A DNA stretch of 64,000 nucleotides from Curtobacterium flaccumfaciens (lineage in GTDB: Bacteria > Actinomycetota > Actinomycetes > Actinomycetales > Microbacteriaceae): NCBI RefSeq assembly GCF_004361695.1, contig NZ_SNVW01000009.1, forward strand, positions 62,001-126,000. The letters are read 5' to 3'. The position numbers and the translations under genes were made by a program. How positions within the stretch are numbered: the first letter of the stretch is position 1; each line of letters opens with the position of its first letter. The notes beneath the pieces were generated by a model. That model was given only the letters and a program-made list of their open reading frames with translations, ran no database searches and had not been told where the DNA came from. This document shows positions 1 through 8,384 of this stretch, in pieces.

Positions 1-1
1 C

Positions 2-106
2 GGGGTCTCCGGCGGCCTGGTGCTCGGCGTGTTCATGGCGGTGCTCGGGGTCGTCGCCCTCGGGCTCACCGTGGTCGGGCGAGCGACCTTCTCGGCGCGG
101 GGCTGA
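2..106 (+). CDS. C-terminal end of a membrane protein (partial)
   Basis: The reading frame is open from the window edge and ends with TGA at 104-106. The 34 visible residues form one long hydrophobic segment (Gly/Val/Leu-rich, including VFMAVLGVVALGLTVVG) followed by a short basic tail ending SARG, as expected for a last transmembrane helix with a cytoplasmic tail. Nothing visible allows a family assignment because the body of the protein lies outside the window. Codon use matches the neighbouring genes. Confidence 0.6.
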   Translation, partial: GVSGGLVLGVFMAVLGVVALGLTVVGRATFSARG

Positions 107-126
107 CGCGGACCGGCGCCGTGTGG

Positions 127-411
127 TCAGGTGCGGGTGGCCCGGCCGACCGCGTACCCGACGGCGATCGCCACCGTGGTGAGCATGACCGCGGCTGCTG
201 CGCAGGGGAGCACCCGGAAGTCCACCCCGCCGCCCTCGGGCGCGAAGACGACCACCTGGATGCCGAGCACGACCGCGGCCACCGCCCCGACGACCGCGAA
301 CGTCGCGACCACCGCGAGTTGCGCGGCGTACGCGTTCCACGTGCGGCGGACCGGCGGGGTCGGTGCGGGACGGCCGTCACCGTACGGCGAAGGGTCGGGC
401 ACTGCGCTCAC
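127..411 (-). CDS. Small two-helix membrane protein
   Basis: Encodes 94 residues. A hydrophilic N-terminus rich in Pro and Asp is followed by two predicted membrane helices, around residues 31-55 (QLAVVATFAVVGAVAAVVLG) and 68-90 (LPCAAAAVMLTTVAIAVGYA), and a short basic tail. The GTG start overlaps the TGA of the upstream gene (GTGA), so the two genes are probably cotranscribed and translationally coupled. The function is unknown; the neighbour has a similar two-helix layout, so they may act as a pair in the membrane. Confidence 0.6.
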   Translation of the reverse strand: MSAVPDPSPYGDGRPAPTPPVRRTWNAYAAQLAVVATFAVVGAVAAVVLGIQVVVFAPEGGGVDFRVLPCAAAAVMLTTVAIAVGYAVGRATRT

Positions 412-647
412 CGCGACTCGGCGCGGAACGCGCGGACGGCGTTCCAGATCGCGACGGCGCCCACGACCGCGCCGACGAGGACGATCCCCCAGAGGAGCGG
501 GACGCCGACGGCCGGACCCGAGGTGCACACGCTCTCGCCCTCGCCGGCAGCTGCATCCGCGCAACTGCTCACGCGGAGGAGCGCGGAGAACACCACGACG
601 ATCAGGGTGACGACGGCGACCGTCGACCATGCGATTCCCCGGTGCAT
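408..647 (-). CDS. Small two-helix membrane protein
   Basis: Encodes 79 residues. The ATG at 645-647 is preceded by a purine-rich GGGGGACGCAGGG stretch that fits a ribosome binding site. Two hydrophobic segments are visible, about residues 6-24 (IAWSTVAVVTLIVVVFSALL) and 49-68 (VPLLWGIVLVGAVVGAVAIW), separated by a loop with two cysteines (SSCADAAAGEGESVC) that could form an extracytoplasmic disulfide. It is the first gene of a two-gene unit with the 94-residue membrane protein, whose start overlaps this stop. The function is not known. Confidence 0.6.
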   Translation of the reverse strand: MHRGIAWSTVAVVTLIVVVFSALLRVSSCADAAAGEGESVCTSGPAVGVPLLWGIVLVGAVVGAVAIWNAVRAFRAESR

Positions 648-764
648 CCCTGCGTCCCCCGTTCGACGGTGCCTGCACGACCGAGCCTGGCGCACGACGC
701 CCCCGCACGCCAGTCACGATCGTGCAACGTCCGCGGTCGCCCCTGGGACCGACCCACGGACGGA

Positions 765-800
765 CTGGAGGCGCGGTGCGGGCTGGCACCGCGCCTCCAG
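765..800. repeat. Palindromic element, family A (copy 1)
   Basis: The arms CTGGAGGCGCGGTGC (765-779) and GCACCGCGCCTCCAG (786-800) are perfect reverse complements around a 6-base loop. The element lies between two divergently transcribed genes, so it is not simply a terminator here. The same arms recur at 10.57, 13.33, 14.59, 43.87, 50.75, 53.10 and 63.14 kb. Confidence 0.9.
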
Positions 801-850
801 GCCGTCATCGGGTGGACTCTCCAGCCGACGCGACCCCGTAGGTTGGCCCC

Positions 851-1030
851 GTGAGCAACGACCTCCCTGCCATCGGGGCGCCGGCGAAGCGGGCGCTCGA
901 CGAGGCGGGCGTGCGCACGTTGGACGACCTGCGACGAGTGGGCCCGGATGCACTGGCCGGGCTGCACGGGGTCGGGCCGAAGGCGCTGCGGCTCCTGCGG
1001 GAGGCGCTCGAGGCGCCCGCCGGGGACTGA
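851..1030 (+). CDS. Small helix-hairpin-helix DNA-binding protein
   Basis: Encodes 59 residues. The segment RTLDDLRRVGPDALAGLHGV followed by GPKALRLLREAL has the helix-hairpin-helix pattern with a GVGPKA hairpin, as found in non-sequence-specific DNA-binding domains and in small actinobacterial proteins annotated as DNA-binding. The N-terminal APAKRAL part resembles the preceding helix of a second HhH unit. The GTG start lies exactly six bases after a TAGGTT hexamer (839-844), which suggests a leaderless transcript. A DNA-binding role is inferred from the fold; the target is unknown. Confidence 0.75.
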   Translation: MSNDLPAIGAPAKRALDEAGVRTLDDLRRVGPDALAGLHGVGPKALRLLREALEAPAGD

Positions 1031-1071
1031 GCCGTCGCGGCGCGCGTCAGCGGTGGACGCGCGTCGGTGGA

Positions 1072-1833
1072 TCAGTGTGCGGCCAGGAACGGGTCGATCA
1101 CCGCCCAGGTCGCCTCGGGCGCTTCGAGGTGGGGCAGGTGGCCCGCGGCGGCGACCTCGGCGAACTGCGCTCCCGGCACGGCGGCGGCGACGGCTCGCCC
1201 GTAGTCGGGCGTGACGATCCGGTCGCTGGCGCCCCAGACCACGAGCGTCGGCACCTGCACGGCGCCGAGGCGGGCGAGGAGCGTCGGGTCGCTCATGCCC
1301 CCGGCCACCGCGGCCATCGTGCGGCCGTTCGCCTGCTGCACCGCGCGCTGCTCGTCGGTGAAGCCGGCGGGGTCCTGGTAGCCGCGCTCCGGGTCGTGCC
1401 AGGCGGCCTCGGCGAGACCACGCGCGTCGAGGGAGAAGAAGTCGGCGATCGGCTGCCCCTCGACGACGACGCCGACCCCGTCGATCACGACCACGGCACC
1501 GAGCCGACCGGCGAAGCGGTCGTCGGCGGCGGACTGGACGGCCATCTCGAGGGCGATCCAGCCGCCGATGGACGACCCGACGACGAGGACGTCCCGCTCG
1601 TCGTGGTCGACGAGCGCCTCGAGGTAGGTGCGGGCCAGGTCGGCGACCGAGGCGATGGACTCGGGTCGCTCGGTGCCGTCCCAGCCGGGGTGCGTCGGGG
1701 CGGTGGCCAACCGTGTCGCGGCGAGGTGGCCGACGATCGGGGCGACGGTGCGGGGACCTCCGCCGCCGTGCAGGACCAGCGCGGGGCGGGTGCCGGGCGT
1801 ACCGGCTTGGAGGACGGGGATGGTGGTGGTCAT
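1072..1833 (-). CDS. Alpha/beta hydrolase
   Basis: Encodes 253 residues. The fold is indicated by the oxyanion region VLHGGGG (residues 20-26), the nucleophile elbow GSSIGG (Ser88), a strand with VVWGASDRIVTP that carries the likely acid Asp, and the late AAAGHLPHLE with the catalytic His. The start has a good ribosome site (AGAAGGGG) upstream. The gene is divergent from a MarR regulator and the short shared promoter region contains an inverted repeat, so the hydrolase is probably repressed by that regulator. The substrate is unknown; such pairs often respond to small aromatic or lipophilic compounds. Confidence 0.85.
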   Translation of the reverse strand: MTTTIPVLQAGTPGTRPALVLHGGGGPRTVAPIVGHLAATRLATAPTHPGWDGTERPESIASVADLARTYLEALVDHDERDVLVVGSSIGGWIALEMAVQSAADDRFAGRLGAVVVIDGVGVVVEGQPIADFFSLDARGLAEAAWHDPERGYQDPAGFTDEQRAVQQANGRTMAAVAGGMSDPTLLARLGAVQVPTLVVWGASDRIVTPDYGRAVAAAVPGAQFAEVAAAGHLPHLEAPEATWAVIDPFLAAH

Positions 1834-1856
1834 GGTGGCCCCTTCTCGAAGGTTCT

Positions 1857-1888
1857 GTATCAACATGCTTATATACGGTTGTTGATAC
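1857..1888. promoter_or_regulatory. Inverted-repeat operator, probable MarR site
   Basis: The arms GTATCAACA (1857-1865) and TGTTGATAC (1880-1888) are perfect inverted repeats with a 14-base AT-rich spacer. They sit between the divergent hydrolase and MarR genes. The right arm overlaps the TACGGT -10-like hexamer (1886-1891) that precedes the MarR start by six bases, so binding would block autogenous transcription. Confidence 0.65.
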
Positions 1889-1897
1889 GGTAACACC

Positions 1898-2320
1898 ATG
1901 TCGACGGATCTCGAAGCACTCGGGCAGGCGGTCAAGCGGGCGCAGTACCGGAACCACCGCACGATGGACGCCGCCCTGAAGGACGTCGGCGTGAGCCTCG
2001 TGCAGTGGGATGCCCTCCGCGCGATCGACCGCACGCCGGGTGCCTCCGGGCACGACCTCGCCACGGCCACCTTCCAGAGCGACCAGTCGTTCGGCACCCT
2101 GGCCGCGCGCCTCGTCGAGCGCGGACTGGTCGAGCGGACCGCCGGGCGGGGGCGACGGATCGAGCACGCGCTGACCGACGCCGGCCGGACCGCACTCGCC
2201 GATGGCCATGCCGTGGCGGGCCGGGTCCTGCAGGAGCTCTTCGCGCCGCTGGACGAGGGGGAGCGGGCGCGGCTGGGAGAGTTGCTCGGGGCGCTCACCG
2301 CGGGGGTGGCGGGGGACTGA
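1898..2320 (+). CDS. MarR-family transcriptional regulator
   Basis: Encodes 140 residues. A winged helix-turn-helix is visible in the middle: GASGHDLATATFQSDQSFGT (recognition part), then AARLVERGLVERTAGRGRRI with the wing and EHALTDAGRTALADG after it. Flanking helices at both ends fit dimerisation as in MarR proteins. It starts six bases after a TACGGT hexamer and is probably leaderless. It is divergent from an alpha/beta hydrolase across an inverted repeat, so it most likely represses itself and that hydrolase until a ligand binds. The ligand is unknown. Confidence 0.85.
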   Translation: MSTDLEALGQAVKRAQYRNHRTMDAALKDVGVSLVQWDALRAIDRTPGASGHDLATATFQSDQSFGTLAARLVERGLVERTAGRGRRIEHALTDAGRTALADGHAVAGRVLQELFAPLDEGERARLGELLGALTAGVAGD

Positions 2321-2367
2321 GGCGGGCGAGCACGGCCCACTGGTCCGTCCGCGCTCGACCCGCCGCG

Positions 2368-4044
2368 TCAGGACGCCGTGGGCACCGCCGCGCTGAACCG
2401 CTCGACGAGGTCCCGCTTCAGCACCTTCCCGCTCGGCCCCAACGGCAGCGCGTCGACCACGTGCACGACGCGCGGGTACTTGTACGCCGCGATCTCGTCC
2501 GACACGAAGGTCACCAGCTCCTCCGGGGTCACCGTGGCGTCGGCGCGCAGCACGACCGCGGCCTCGATCTCCTGGCCGTGCAGCTCGTGCGGGACGCCGA
2601 ACACCGCGGCCATGGCGACGTCGGGGTGCGTGGCGAGGACCTCCTCGACCTGCCGCGGGTACACGTTGTAGCCGTTGCGGATGATCATGTCCTTCGTGCG
2701 GTCGACGATCGTCAGGTACCCGTCGTCGTCCTTCGTGCCGAGGTCACCGGTGCGGAACCAGCCGTCGACGATCGCCGCCGCGGTGTCCTCCGGTCGGTCG
2801 AGGTAGCCGTTCATCAGGTTGTGCCCACGGATGACGAGCTCACCGATCTCGCCGTGGGGCAGCAGCGCGATCGAGTCGGGCACCGCGGGGTCGGCGATCT
2901 CGACGTCGACACCCCAGATCGGCGTGCCGATCGTGCCCGGTCGCGGCGGTGTCCCGACGTGGTTGAAGGTGGCGACGGGCGAGGTCTCGGTCAGGCCGTA
3001 GCCCTCGTGGATCGGGGCGTCGAAGACGGTCTGGAACCGTTCGAGCACGGCGAGGGGCAGCGAGGCGCCACCGGAGATCGCGTAGCGGAGCGACGGGCGG
3101 GCGTCCGTGCGGGTCGCGGCGTCGAGGAGCGCCATGTACATCGTCGGGACGCCCATGAAGATGCCGCACTCGTGCTCGACCATCGCGGCCAGCGCGGCGT
3201 CGCCGTCGAACTTCGGCAGCATGACGATCGTGGCGCCGGCACGGAACCCGGTGTTCATCGTGCAGGTCTGCCCGAAGGTGTGGAACAGGGGGAGCGCGCC
3301 GAGCAGGACGTCGCCGCGTCGCATGTCGAACGTGGACATGAGGTTCGTGTTCGCCTGTTCGAGCAGGGCGAAGTGCGACCCCTCGGCGCCCTTGGGCTTG
3401 CCGGTGGTGCCGCTCGTGTACAGGATCGTCGCGGTGTCGAACGGGTCGCGCGGGACGTAGGTGTCGAGGGGCTCGGCCGTCGCGGCGAGTGCCTCCAGCC
3501 GAGCGGGCGCGGCGGCGGCGGGCGCGGCGGTGCCGGGCGCGACTGCGTCGCCGGACGCAGCGGTGGCCGTGACGGCCGCGCCGTCGTCTGCCGCCGGCGC
3601 GAGCACGGTCACCGTCTCGACGCCGGCCAGGGCGGCGCCCGCGGCACCCTCGGCGAGCAGCGGTGCGGCGCACACCAGCAGGGCTGCCCCGCTGTCGCGC
3701 AGCACGTACTCGATCTCGCGCCGCTTGAGGAGCGCGTGCACCGGCACGGCGACACCGCCGAGCGCGAGGACGGCGTAGTACACCCGGGCGAAGTCGGCCA
3801 CGTTCGGCACGAGCATCGCGACGCGGGACCCCTCGGTGATGCCCTGCTCGCGGAGCGCCCCGGCGTAGGCGAGGGTCTGCGCCCACAGCTCGGCGTAGGT
3901 GGTCCGCTGCTCGCCGACGATGACGGCGACGTCGTCCGGGTACCGCGCGGCGGACTCGGCGAGGATCGCGGCGACGGAGGCGGTGGCCCGGGTCGTGCGT
4001 GCGGTGCCGGCGTCGTCGCTGGCGGTGGGGGTGGTGCGGGTCAT
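2368..4044 (-). CDS. Long-chain fatty acid--CoA ligase / AMP-dependent synthetase
   Basis: Encodes 558 residues of the ANL superfamily. It would activate a carboxylic acid with ATP to an acyl-adenylate and transfer it to CoA. Visible motifs are the P-loop YTSGTTGKPKG (about residue 208), GYGLTETSP (about 347), the hinge region RTGDLGTKDDDGY (about 429), YPRQVEEVL, and the catalytic lysine in GPSGKVLKRDL near the C-terminus. A Pro/Ala-rich stretch near residues 170-195 looks like a lineage-specific insertion. A short-chain dehydrogenase lies about 100 bases upstream on the same strand, so both may serve lipid or acid catabolism. Substrate chain length cannot be read from the sequence. Confidence 0.9.
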   Translation of the reverse strand: MTRTTPTASDDAGTARTTRATASVAAILAESAARYPDDVAVIVGEQRTTYAELWAQTLAYAGALREQGITEGSRVAMLVPNVADFARVYYAVLALGGVAVPVHALLKRREIEYVLRDSGAALLVCAAPLLAEGAAGAALAGVETVTVLAPAADDGAAVTATAASGDAVAPGTAAPAAAAPARLEALAATAEPLDTYVPRDPFDTATILYTSGTTGKPKGAEGSHFALLEQANTNLMSTFDMRRGDVLLGALPLFHTFGQTCTMNTGFRAGATIVMLPKFDGDAALAAMVEHECGIFMGVPTMYMALLDAATRTDARPSLRYAISGGASLPLAVLERFQTVFDAPIHEGYGLTETSPVATFNHVGTPPRPGTIGTPIWGVDVEIADPAVPDSIALLPHGEIGELVIRGHNLMNGYLDRPEDTAAAIVDGWFRTGDLGTKDDDGYLTIVDRTKDMIIRNGYNVYPRQVEEVLATHPDVAMAAVFGVPHELHGQEIEAAVVLRADATVTPEELVTFVSDEIAAYKYPRVVHVVDALPLGPSGKVLKRDLVERFSAAVPTAS

Positions 4045-4148
4045 GCCGGTCTCCGTCTTCGCTGACGATTCGAGGTCTCCTCGATCGTACGTCTCGGCGT
4101 CGGCTCGCGATGCGACCCAACCTGGGGTGGCGCCCCCCTCGGCCGCCG

Positions 4149-4910
4149 TCAGCGCGCCGTCCACCCGCCGTCGATCGGCAGCGCCGTCCCCGTGATGAGC
4201 GATGCGCCCCCACCCGCCAGGAACGTGACGGCCGCAGCGACCTCCTCCGGCTGCCCGATGCGGTGCAGTGCGGCGATGCGCTCGACGGTGTCCTGTCGGA
4301 AGGCCTCGTCGGACAGCGCCGGTTCGGTGCCGTCCGTCTCGATGAAGGTCGGCGCGACGGCGTTCACCCGGATGCCGTACTGCCCCCACTCGACCGCCAG
4401 GCACTTCGTCATGTGGATCACGGCCGCCTTGCTCGTGCAGTACGAGGACTCGCCGGGCAGCGCGACGAGCCCCGCCTGCGAGGCGATGTTGACGATCGAC
4501 CCGCCGCCCGCGCCCCGCATGTGCTTCGCCACGTGCTGGGAGACGAAGAACGTCGACTTCGTGGTGAGGGCCCAGACCGCGTCGAAGTGCTCCTCGGTCA
4601 CGTCGAGGGCGTCCTCCACGATGCCGCCGCCGGCGTTGTTGACCAGGACATCGATGGTCCCGAGCTCCTCGACCACGGCGTCGATGGCCGCTCGGCATGC
4701 CGCGAGGTCGGTCACGTCCATCCGGACGGTGGTCACCCGCCGCCCGAGTGCGCGGATCTCGTCGGCCAGCGCGGTCGCGCCCTCCGGGTCGCGCACCCCG
4801 AGCGCGACGTCGGCGCCGTGCGCGGCGAGGTCGAGGGCGATTGCCCGTCCGATCCCGCGGGAGGCAGCGGTCACCAGGGCGACGGAGCCGGTCAGGGGCG
4901 TGGAGTGCAT
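4149..4910 (-). CDS. Short-chain dehydrogenase/reductase (SDR, FabG-like)
   Basis: Encodes 253 residues of a classical SDR oxidoreductase. The NAD(P)-binding TAASRGIG is near residue 15, the structural NNAGGG near 90, Ser in NIASQAG, and the catalytic YCTSK near 155; the tail FLAGGGASLITGTALPIDGG matches FabG and glucose-dehydrogenase-like members. A ribosome site (AGGACC) precedes the ATG at 4908-4910. It lies upstream of the acyl-CoA synthetase on the same strand. The substrate is not known; 3-oxoacyl or a polyol are typical. Confidence 0.88.
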   Translation of the reverse strand: MHSTPLTGSVALVTAASRGIGRAIALDLAAHGADVALGVRDPEGATALADEIRALGRRVTTVRMDVTDLAACRAAIDAVVEELGTIDVLVNNAGGGIVEDALDVTEEHFDAVWALTTKSTFFVSQHVAKHMRGAGGGSIVNIASQAGLVALPGESSYCTSKAAVIHMTKCLAVEWGQYGIRVNAVAPTFIETDGTEPALSDEAFRQDTVERIAALHRIGQPEEVAAAVTFLAGGGASLITGTALPIDGGWTAR

Positions 4911-4927
4911 GCGTGGTCCTTCAGGTC

Positions 4928-4954
4928 GGCCGGGAGGCGCGGTGCGCGTCGTCC
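4928..4954. repeat. Half copy of palindromic family A
   Basis: Contains GGAGGCGCGG followed by TGCGCGTCGTCC with no matching right arm. The same half unit, with the same trailing TGCGCGTCGTCC, occurs at 35358-35384, so this is a defined shorter variant, not random decay. It lies just upstream of the SDR start. Confidence 0.7.
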
Positions 4955-4989
4955 CCGTCGCCATCCTCCTGCAGGTGGCCGGTCGGCGC

Positions 4990-7443
4990 TCACGCGTGCT
5001 GCAGTTCCTCCCGCAGGAACGGTGCGGTCCGGCTCGCGGGTGACGCCGCCACCTCGGCGGGGGACCCGGCCGCGACCACGCGGCCGCCCGCGTCACCGCC
5101 GCCGGGGCCCATGTCGATGACGTGGTCGGCCTTCGCGACGACGTCCATGGCGTGCTCGACCACGACGACCGTGTTGCCCGCGTCGGTGAGGCGGGCGAGC
5201 TGTTCGGTGAGCAGTTCGACGTCGGCCGGGTGCAGGCCGGTCGTCGGTTCGTCGAGCAGGTAGAGCGTGTGACCGGAGCGTGCGCGTTGGAGTTCGGTGG
5301 CGAGCTTGATGCGCTGGGCTTCCCCGCCGGACAGCTCGGGTGCGGGCTGCCCGAGCCGGAGGTAGCCCAGTCCGACCTGGCGGAGCACCTCGAGGGCGCG
5401 GCCGGCGGCCGGGATCGCGGCGAGGAACGGAGCCGCCTCGTCGACCGTCATGCCGAGCACGTCGGCGATCGTGGCGTCGTGCCAGCGCACCTCGAGCGTC
5501 TCGGCGGTGTACCGGGACCCGTGGCACTCCGGGCACGGTGCCCAGCTCCCGGGCAGGAACAGGAGCTCGACGGACACGGAGCCCTCGCCCTGGCACACCT
5601 CGCACCGGCCGCCGGCGACGTTGAACGAGAACCGTCCGGCGGTCCAGCCGCGGGCCCGGGCGTCGTCGGTCGCCGCGAACGCCGCGCGCACGGCGTCGAA
5701 CAGCCCGGTGTAGGTGGCGAGGTTCGACCGGGGCGTCCGGCCGATCGGCTTCTGGTCGACCTGCACGACGCGGTCGACGAGGGGGTGGTCCGCCGCCACC
5801 GCGGGCAGGACCCCGCCGACGAGCGAGGACTTGCCGGAGCCGCTGACACCGGTCACGGCGGTGAGGACCCCGAGCGGCACGTCGACGTCGAGTCCCCGGA
5901 GGTTGTGCAGGGTGACGTCCCGGAGCTCCAGTGTGCCGACGGGGACCCGCGGACTGCGGGCTTCGGCGGGCCCGGCGCCCGGGATGAGGAAGCGGCGTGT
6001 GACGGAGCCGTCCACGTCGGCCAGGCCGTCCACCGGGCCGCTGTAGAGGACGGTGCCGCCACCCGCGCCCGCACCGGGTCCGACGTCGACGATCCAGTCC
6101 GCCCGCCGCACGATGCGCATGTCGTGCTCGACGACGAAGACGCTGTTGCCGCCGGCACGCAGGTCCTGCAGCACCTCCATGAGCGATTCGGCGTCCGCCG
6201 GGTGCAGGCCGGCGCTCGGCTCGTCGAGCACGTAGACCACGCCGAACAGGCCGGACCGGAGCTGTGTGGCGATCCGCAGACGCTGGGTCTCACCGGGGGA
6301 GAGCGTGGGGGTCGCCCGGTCGAGCGAGAGGTACCCGAGTCCGAGTCCGGTGAGCACCTCGACGCGGGTGAGCAGGTCGCGGGAGATCGCGACGGCGACC
6401 TCGGTGTGCTCGCCCGACGACGCCCGGGAGGTAGCGGGGCCGGCGTCGGTGATCGTCGCGATCGGACGCAGGACATCGGCGAGCGCCGTCAGCGCGAGCC
6501 CGTTCAACTCGGCGATGGTGTGCCCGCCGACGGTCACGGCGAGGGCGGCCCGGGTGAGCCCGGTGCCGTGGCAGAGCCCGCACGGACCGGACTCGACGAA
6601 CCGCAGCGCCTTCTGTCGCTGGGTCTCGCTCTGGGAGTCGGCGAGCGTGTGCAGGATGAACTGCCGGGCGCTCCAGAACCGTCCCTTGTACGGCTTGGCC
6701 ACCCGGTCGCGCTTCGGGTGGACCTCGACGACCGGCTGCTCCTCGGTGAACAGCAGCCAGTCGCGGTCCTCGCGGGGGAGTTCCCGCCAGGGTCGTTCGA
6801 TGTCGTACCCGAGGACCGCCGTCACGTCGCGGAGGTTCTTCCCCTGCCAGGCACCGGGCCACGCGGTGATCGCGCCGTCCCGGATGCTGAGTGCGTCGTC
6901 GTGCACGGCGGACGCCTCGGTGACCTCGTGCGCGGTGCCGAGTCCGTGGCAGCGCGGACACGCACCGGCGACGGTGTTCGGCGAGAACGAGTCCGACTCG
7001 AGGCGGTCCGCGCCCTCGGGGTACGTGCCGGCGCGGGAGAACAGCATGCGCATCGAGTTCGACAGCGTCGTCAGCGTGCCGACCGTCGAGCGGGTGCTCG
7101 ATGCTCCGCGGCGCTGCTGCAGGGCGACCGCGGGTGGCAACCCGGTGATCGAGTCGACGTGCGGTGTCGAGCCCTGGGCGATGAGCCGTCGGGCGTACAG
7201 GGCGACGGACTCGAGGAAGCGGCGCTGTGCCTCGGCGAAGACCGTGCCGAACGCGAGCGAGGTCTTGCCCGAGCCGGACACACCGGTGAACGCGACGATG
7301 CGGTCGCGGGGGACGTCCACGTCGACGCCGCGGAGGTTGTTCTCGCGGGCACCGCGGACGCTGATGAAGCCGTCGCGCTCGGTGCCGGTCGTGGTGGTGG
7401 TCGGCGAGGGCAGCGCAGGGGAGGGCAGCGCGGAGGAGGGCAT
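4990..7443 (-). CDS. Stand-alone UvrA-like ABC ATPase (excinuclease subunit A paralogue)
   Basis: Encodes 817 residues, shorter than housekeeping UvrA (about 950). It has two ABC modules, each with Walker A (GVSGSGKTS near 53, GVSGSGKSS near 529), signatures LSPGETQ and LSGGEAQ, and Walker B VLDEPSAGLHP and LLDEPTTGLHP. Four zinc-finger half sites are visible (CPRCHGLG, CGLCHGTG, CEVCQGEGS, CPECHGSRY). The length fits class II UvrA paralogues linked to drug tolerance, which lack the UvrB-binding region; that loss is inferred from size only. The ATG at 7441-7443 follows a TAGCAT hexamer by seven bases. No uvrB or uvrC is nearby. Confidence 0.88.
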   Translation of the reverse strand: MPSSALPSPALPSPTTTTTGTERDGFISVRGARENNLRGVDVDVPRDRIVAFTGVSGSGKTSLAFGTVFAEAQRRFLESVALYARRLIAQGSTPHVDSITGLPPAVALQQRRGASSTRSTVGTLTTLSNSMRMLFSRAGTYPEGADRLESDSFSPNTVAGACPRCHGLGTAHEVTEASAVHDDALSIRDGAITAWPGAWQGKNLRDVTAVLGYDIERPWRELPREDRDWLLFTEEQPVVEVHPKRDRVAKPYKGRFWSARQFILHTLADSQSETQRQKALRFVESGPCGLCHGTGLTRAALAVTVGGHTIAELNGLALTALADVLRPIATITDAGPATSRASSGEHTEVAVAISRDLLTRVEVLTGLGLGYLSLDRATPTLSPGETQRLRIATQLRSGLFGVVYVLDEPSAGLHPADAESLMEVLQDLRAGGNSVFVVEHDMRIVRRADWIVDVGPGAGAGGGTVLYSGPVDGLADVDGSVTRRFLIPGAGPAEARSPRVPVGTLELRDVTLHNLRGLDVDVPLGVLTAVTGVSGSGKSSLVGGVLPAVAADHPLVDRVVQVDQKPIGRTPRSNLATYTGLFDAVRAAFAATDDARARGWTAGRFSFNVAGGRCEVCQGEGSVSVELLFLPGSWAPCPECHGSRYTAETLEVRWHDATIADVLGMTVDEAAPFLAAIPAAGRALEVLRQVGLGYLRLGQPAPELSGGEAQRIKLATELQRARSGHTLYLLDEPTTGLHPADVELLTEQLARLTDAGNTVVVVEHAMDVVAKADHVIDMGPGGGDAGGRVVAAGSPAEVAASPASRTAPFLREELQHA

Positions 7444-7514
7444 CCTCACGATGCTAGGCGCGGGCGGCTGAGCGCCGACGCCGGGTGCTGCGGGGCGTTC
7501 GTCAGCGCCGTTCC

Positions 7515-7667
7515 TCAGGGGCGGTACTCGTCGGGTTTCTTCGTCGCCGTCGTCGGCGGCTGCCCGGGCGGGACCACCCCGCCGGAGCCGAGCGACGTCA
7601 GCACGCCCGCGATGACCTGCCACGCGCGCAGTGCCACGCGGCCCGCGGTCTGCAGCACGGTCAGCAT
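7515..7667 (-). CDS. Small hypothetical protein (50 aa)
   Basis: Encodes 50 residues starting MLTVLQTAGRVALRAWQVIA and ending with a Pro/Thr/Lys-rich tail (PPGQPPTTATKKPDEYRP). A strong purine ribosome site (GGGGGA) lies about five bases before the ATG. The N-terminal half is an amphipathic or weakly hydrophobic helix. No family is recognised. It sits between the UvrA-like gene and a VOC protein on the same strand. Confidence 0.45.
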   Translation of the reverse strand: MLTVLQTAGRVALRAWQVIAGVLTSLGSGGVVPPGQPPTTATKKPDEYRP

Positions 7668-7874
7668 CGTTCCCCCGATCACGTCGTCGTCGTGCTCACC
7701 GTACCGTCGCGCCGTGCCCGTCGGACACCCCCGGCGACGTCGATGCGCAGGATCCGGCTCGTCGCGGCCGCGGCCCCCACGACCGCGGCCGCGAACGACC
7801 GGACTCCCCGCACGACCACCACGATGCACCTGCCACGCGGCCGTCGCATCCGCCGAACGGATGAAACATGACCG
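7668..7874. other. Intergenic stretch with a perfect GC palindrome
   Basis: No convincing gene is visible. It contains a 10-base-pair inverted repeat, GCGGCCGCGG (7765-7774) and CCGCGGCCGC (7784-7793), with a 9-base loop, which could end transcription of the VOC gene reading leftwards. Confidence 0.4.
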
Positions 7875-8354
7875 TCAGTCGACTGTCTCGTGCTCGTGGA
7901 GCTCGCCGCCGCTGCCCGGTCCCTTCCGCAGGTCCTGCGCGAGCATGACGAGGATGCCGCTCGGTCCCCGGAGGTACGTCAGCCGGTAGACGTCGCCGTA
8001 GGTCGCCACCCCGCGCAGCGGCAGGCATCCGTGCCGCTCCGCGATCGCCAGCGCCGCGTCGAGGTCGTCCACCGAGAACGCGACCCGGTGCATGCCGATC
8101 TCGTTCGGCAGGGTCGGCTCGGTGTCGATCGCGTCGGGGTGGATGTACTCGAAGAGTTCCAGTCGCCCGTGGCCGTCCGGGGTCTGGAGCATCGCGATCT
8201 TCGCGTGGTTGCCGTCGAGGCCCACGGCGGTGTCGGCCCACTCGCCGCTGACGGTGTCCCGACCGACGACGGCGAGTCCGAGGTCCGTGAAGAACGCGAC
8301 GGCCTCGTCGAGGTCCCGGACGGCGATCCCGACGTTCTCCAGTGCGATGCTCAT
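7875..8354 (-). CDS. VOC-family (glyoxalase-like) protein
   Basis: Encodes 159 residues. The two beta-alpha-beta-beta-beta repeats of the vicinal oxygen chelate fold are visible: ENVGIAVRDLDEAVAFFTDLG at the N-terminus and MHRVAFSVDDLDAALAIAER in the second half, with RLELFEYIHP at the end of the first module. These proteins bind a divalent metal and act as lyases, dioxygenases, epimerases or antibiotic-binding proteins; which applies cannot be told. The ATG lies seven bases after a TAGCCT hexamer, suggesting a leaderless mRNA. A kinase-like gene lies directly upstream on the same strand. Confidence 0.8.
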   Translation of the reverse strand: MSIALENVGIAVRDLDEAVAFFTDLGLAVVGRDTVSGEWADTAVGLDGNHAKIAMLQTPDGHGRLELFEYIHPDAIDTEPTLPNEIGMHRVAFSVDDLDAALAIAERHGCLPLRGVATYGDVYRLTYLRGPSGILVMLAQDLRKGPGSGGELHEHETVD

Positions 8355-8384
8355 GGCTCGGAGGCTAGCGCGGAGCCGGCGTCG

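Noticed and set aside
7765..7793. The GC palindrome as a NotI-type regulatory operator
   Set aside because: No gene start is close enough on either side; a weak terminator role is the more modest reading.
7741..7871. A small plus-strand gene starting MRRIRLVAAAAPTTAAANDR
   Set aside because: No ribosome site or -10 hexamer at the proper spacing, arginine/threonine-rich end, and position over a palindrome suggest chance.
5122..7989. A 955-codon plus-strand frame opposite the UvrA-like gene
   Set aside because: It is the antisense shadow of the UvrA-like gene, with no family motifs and skewed composition.
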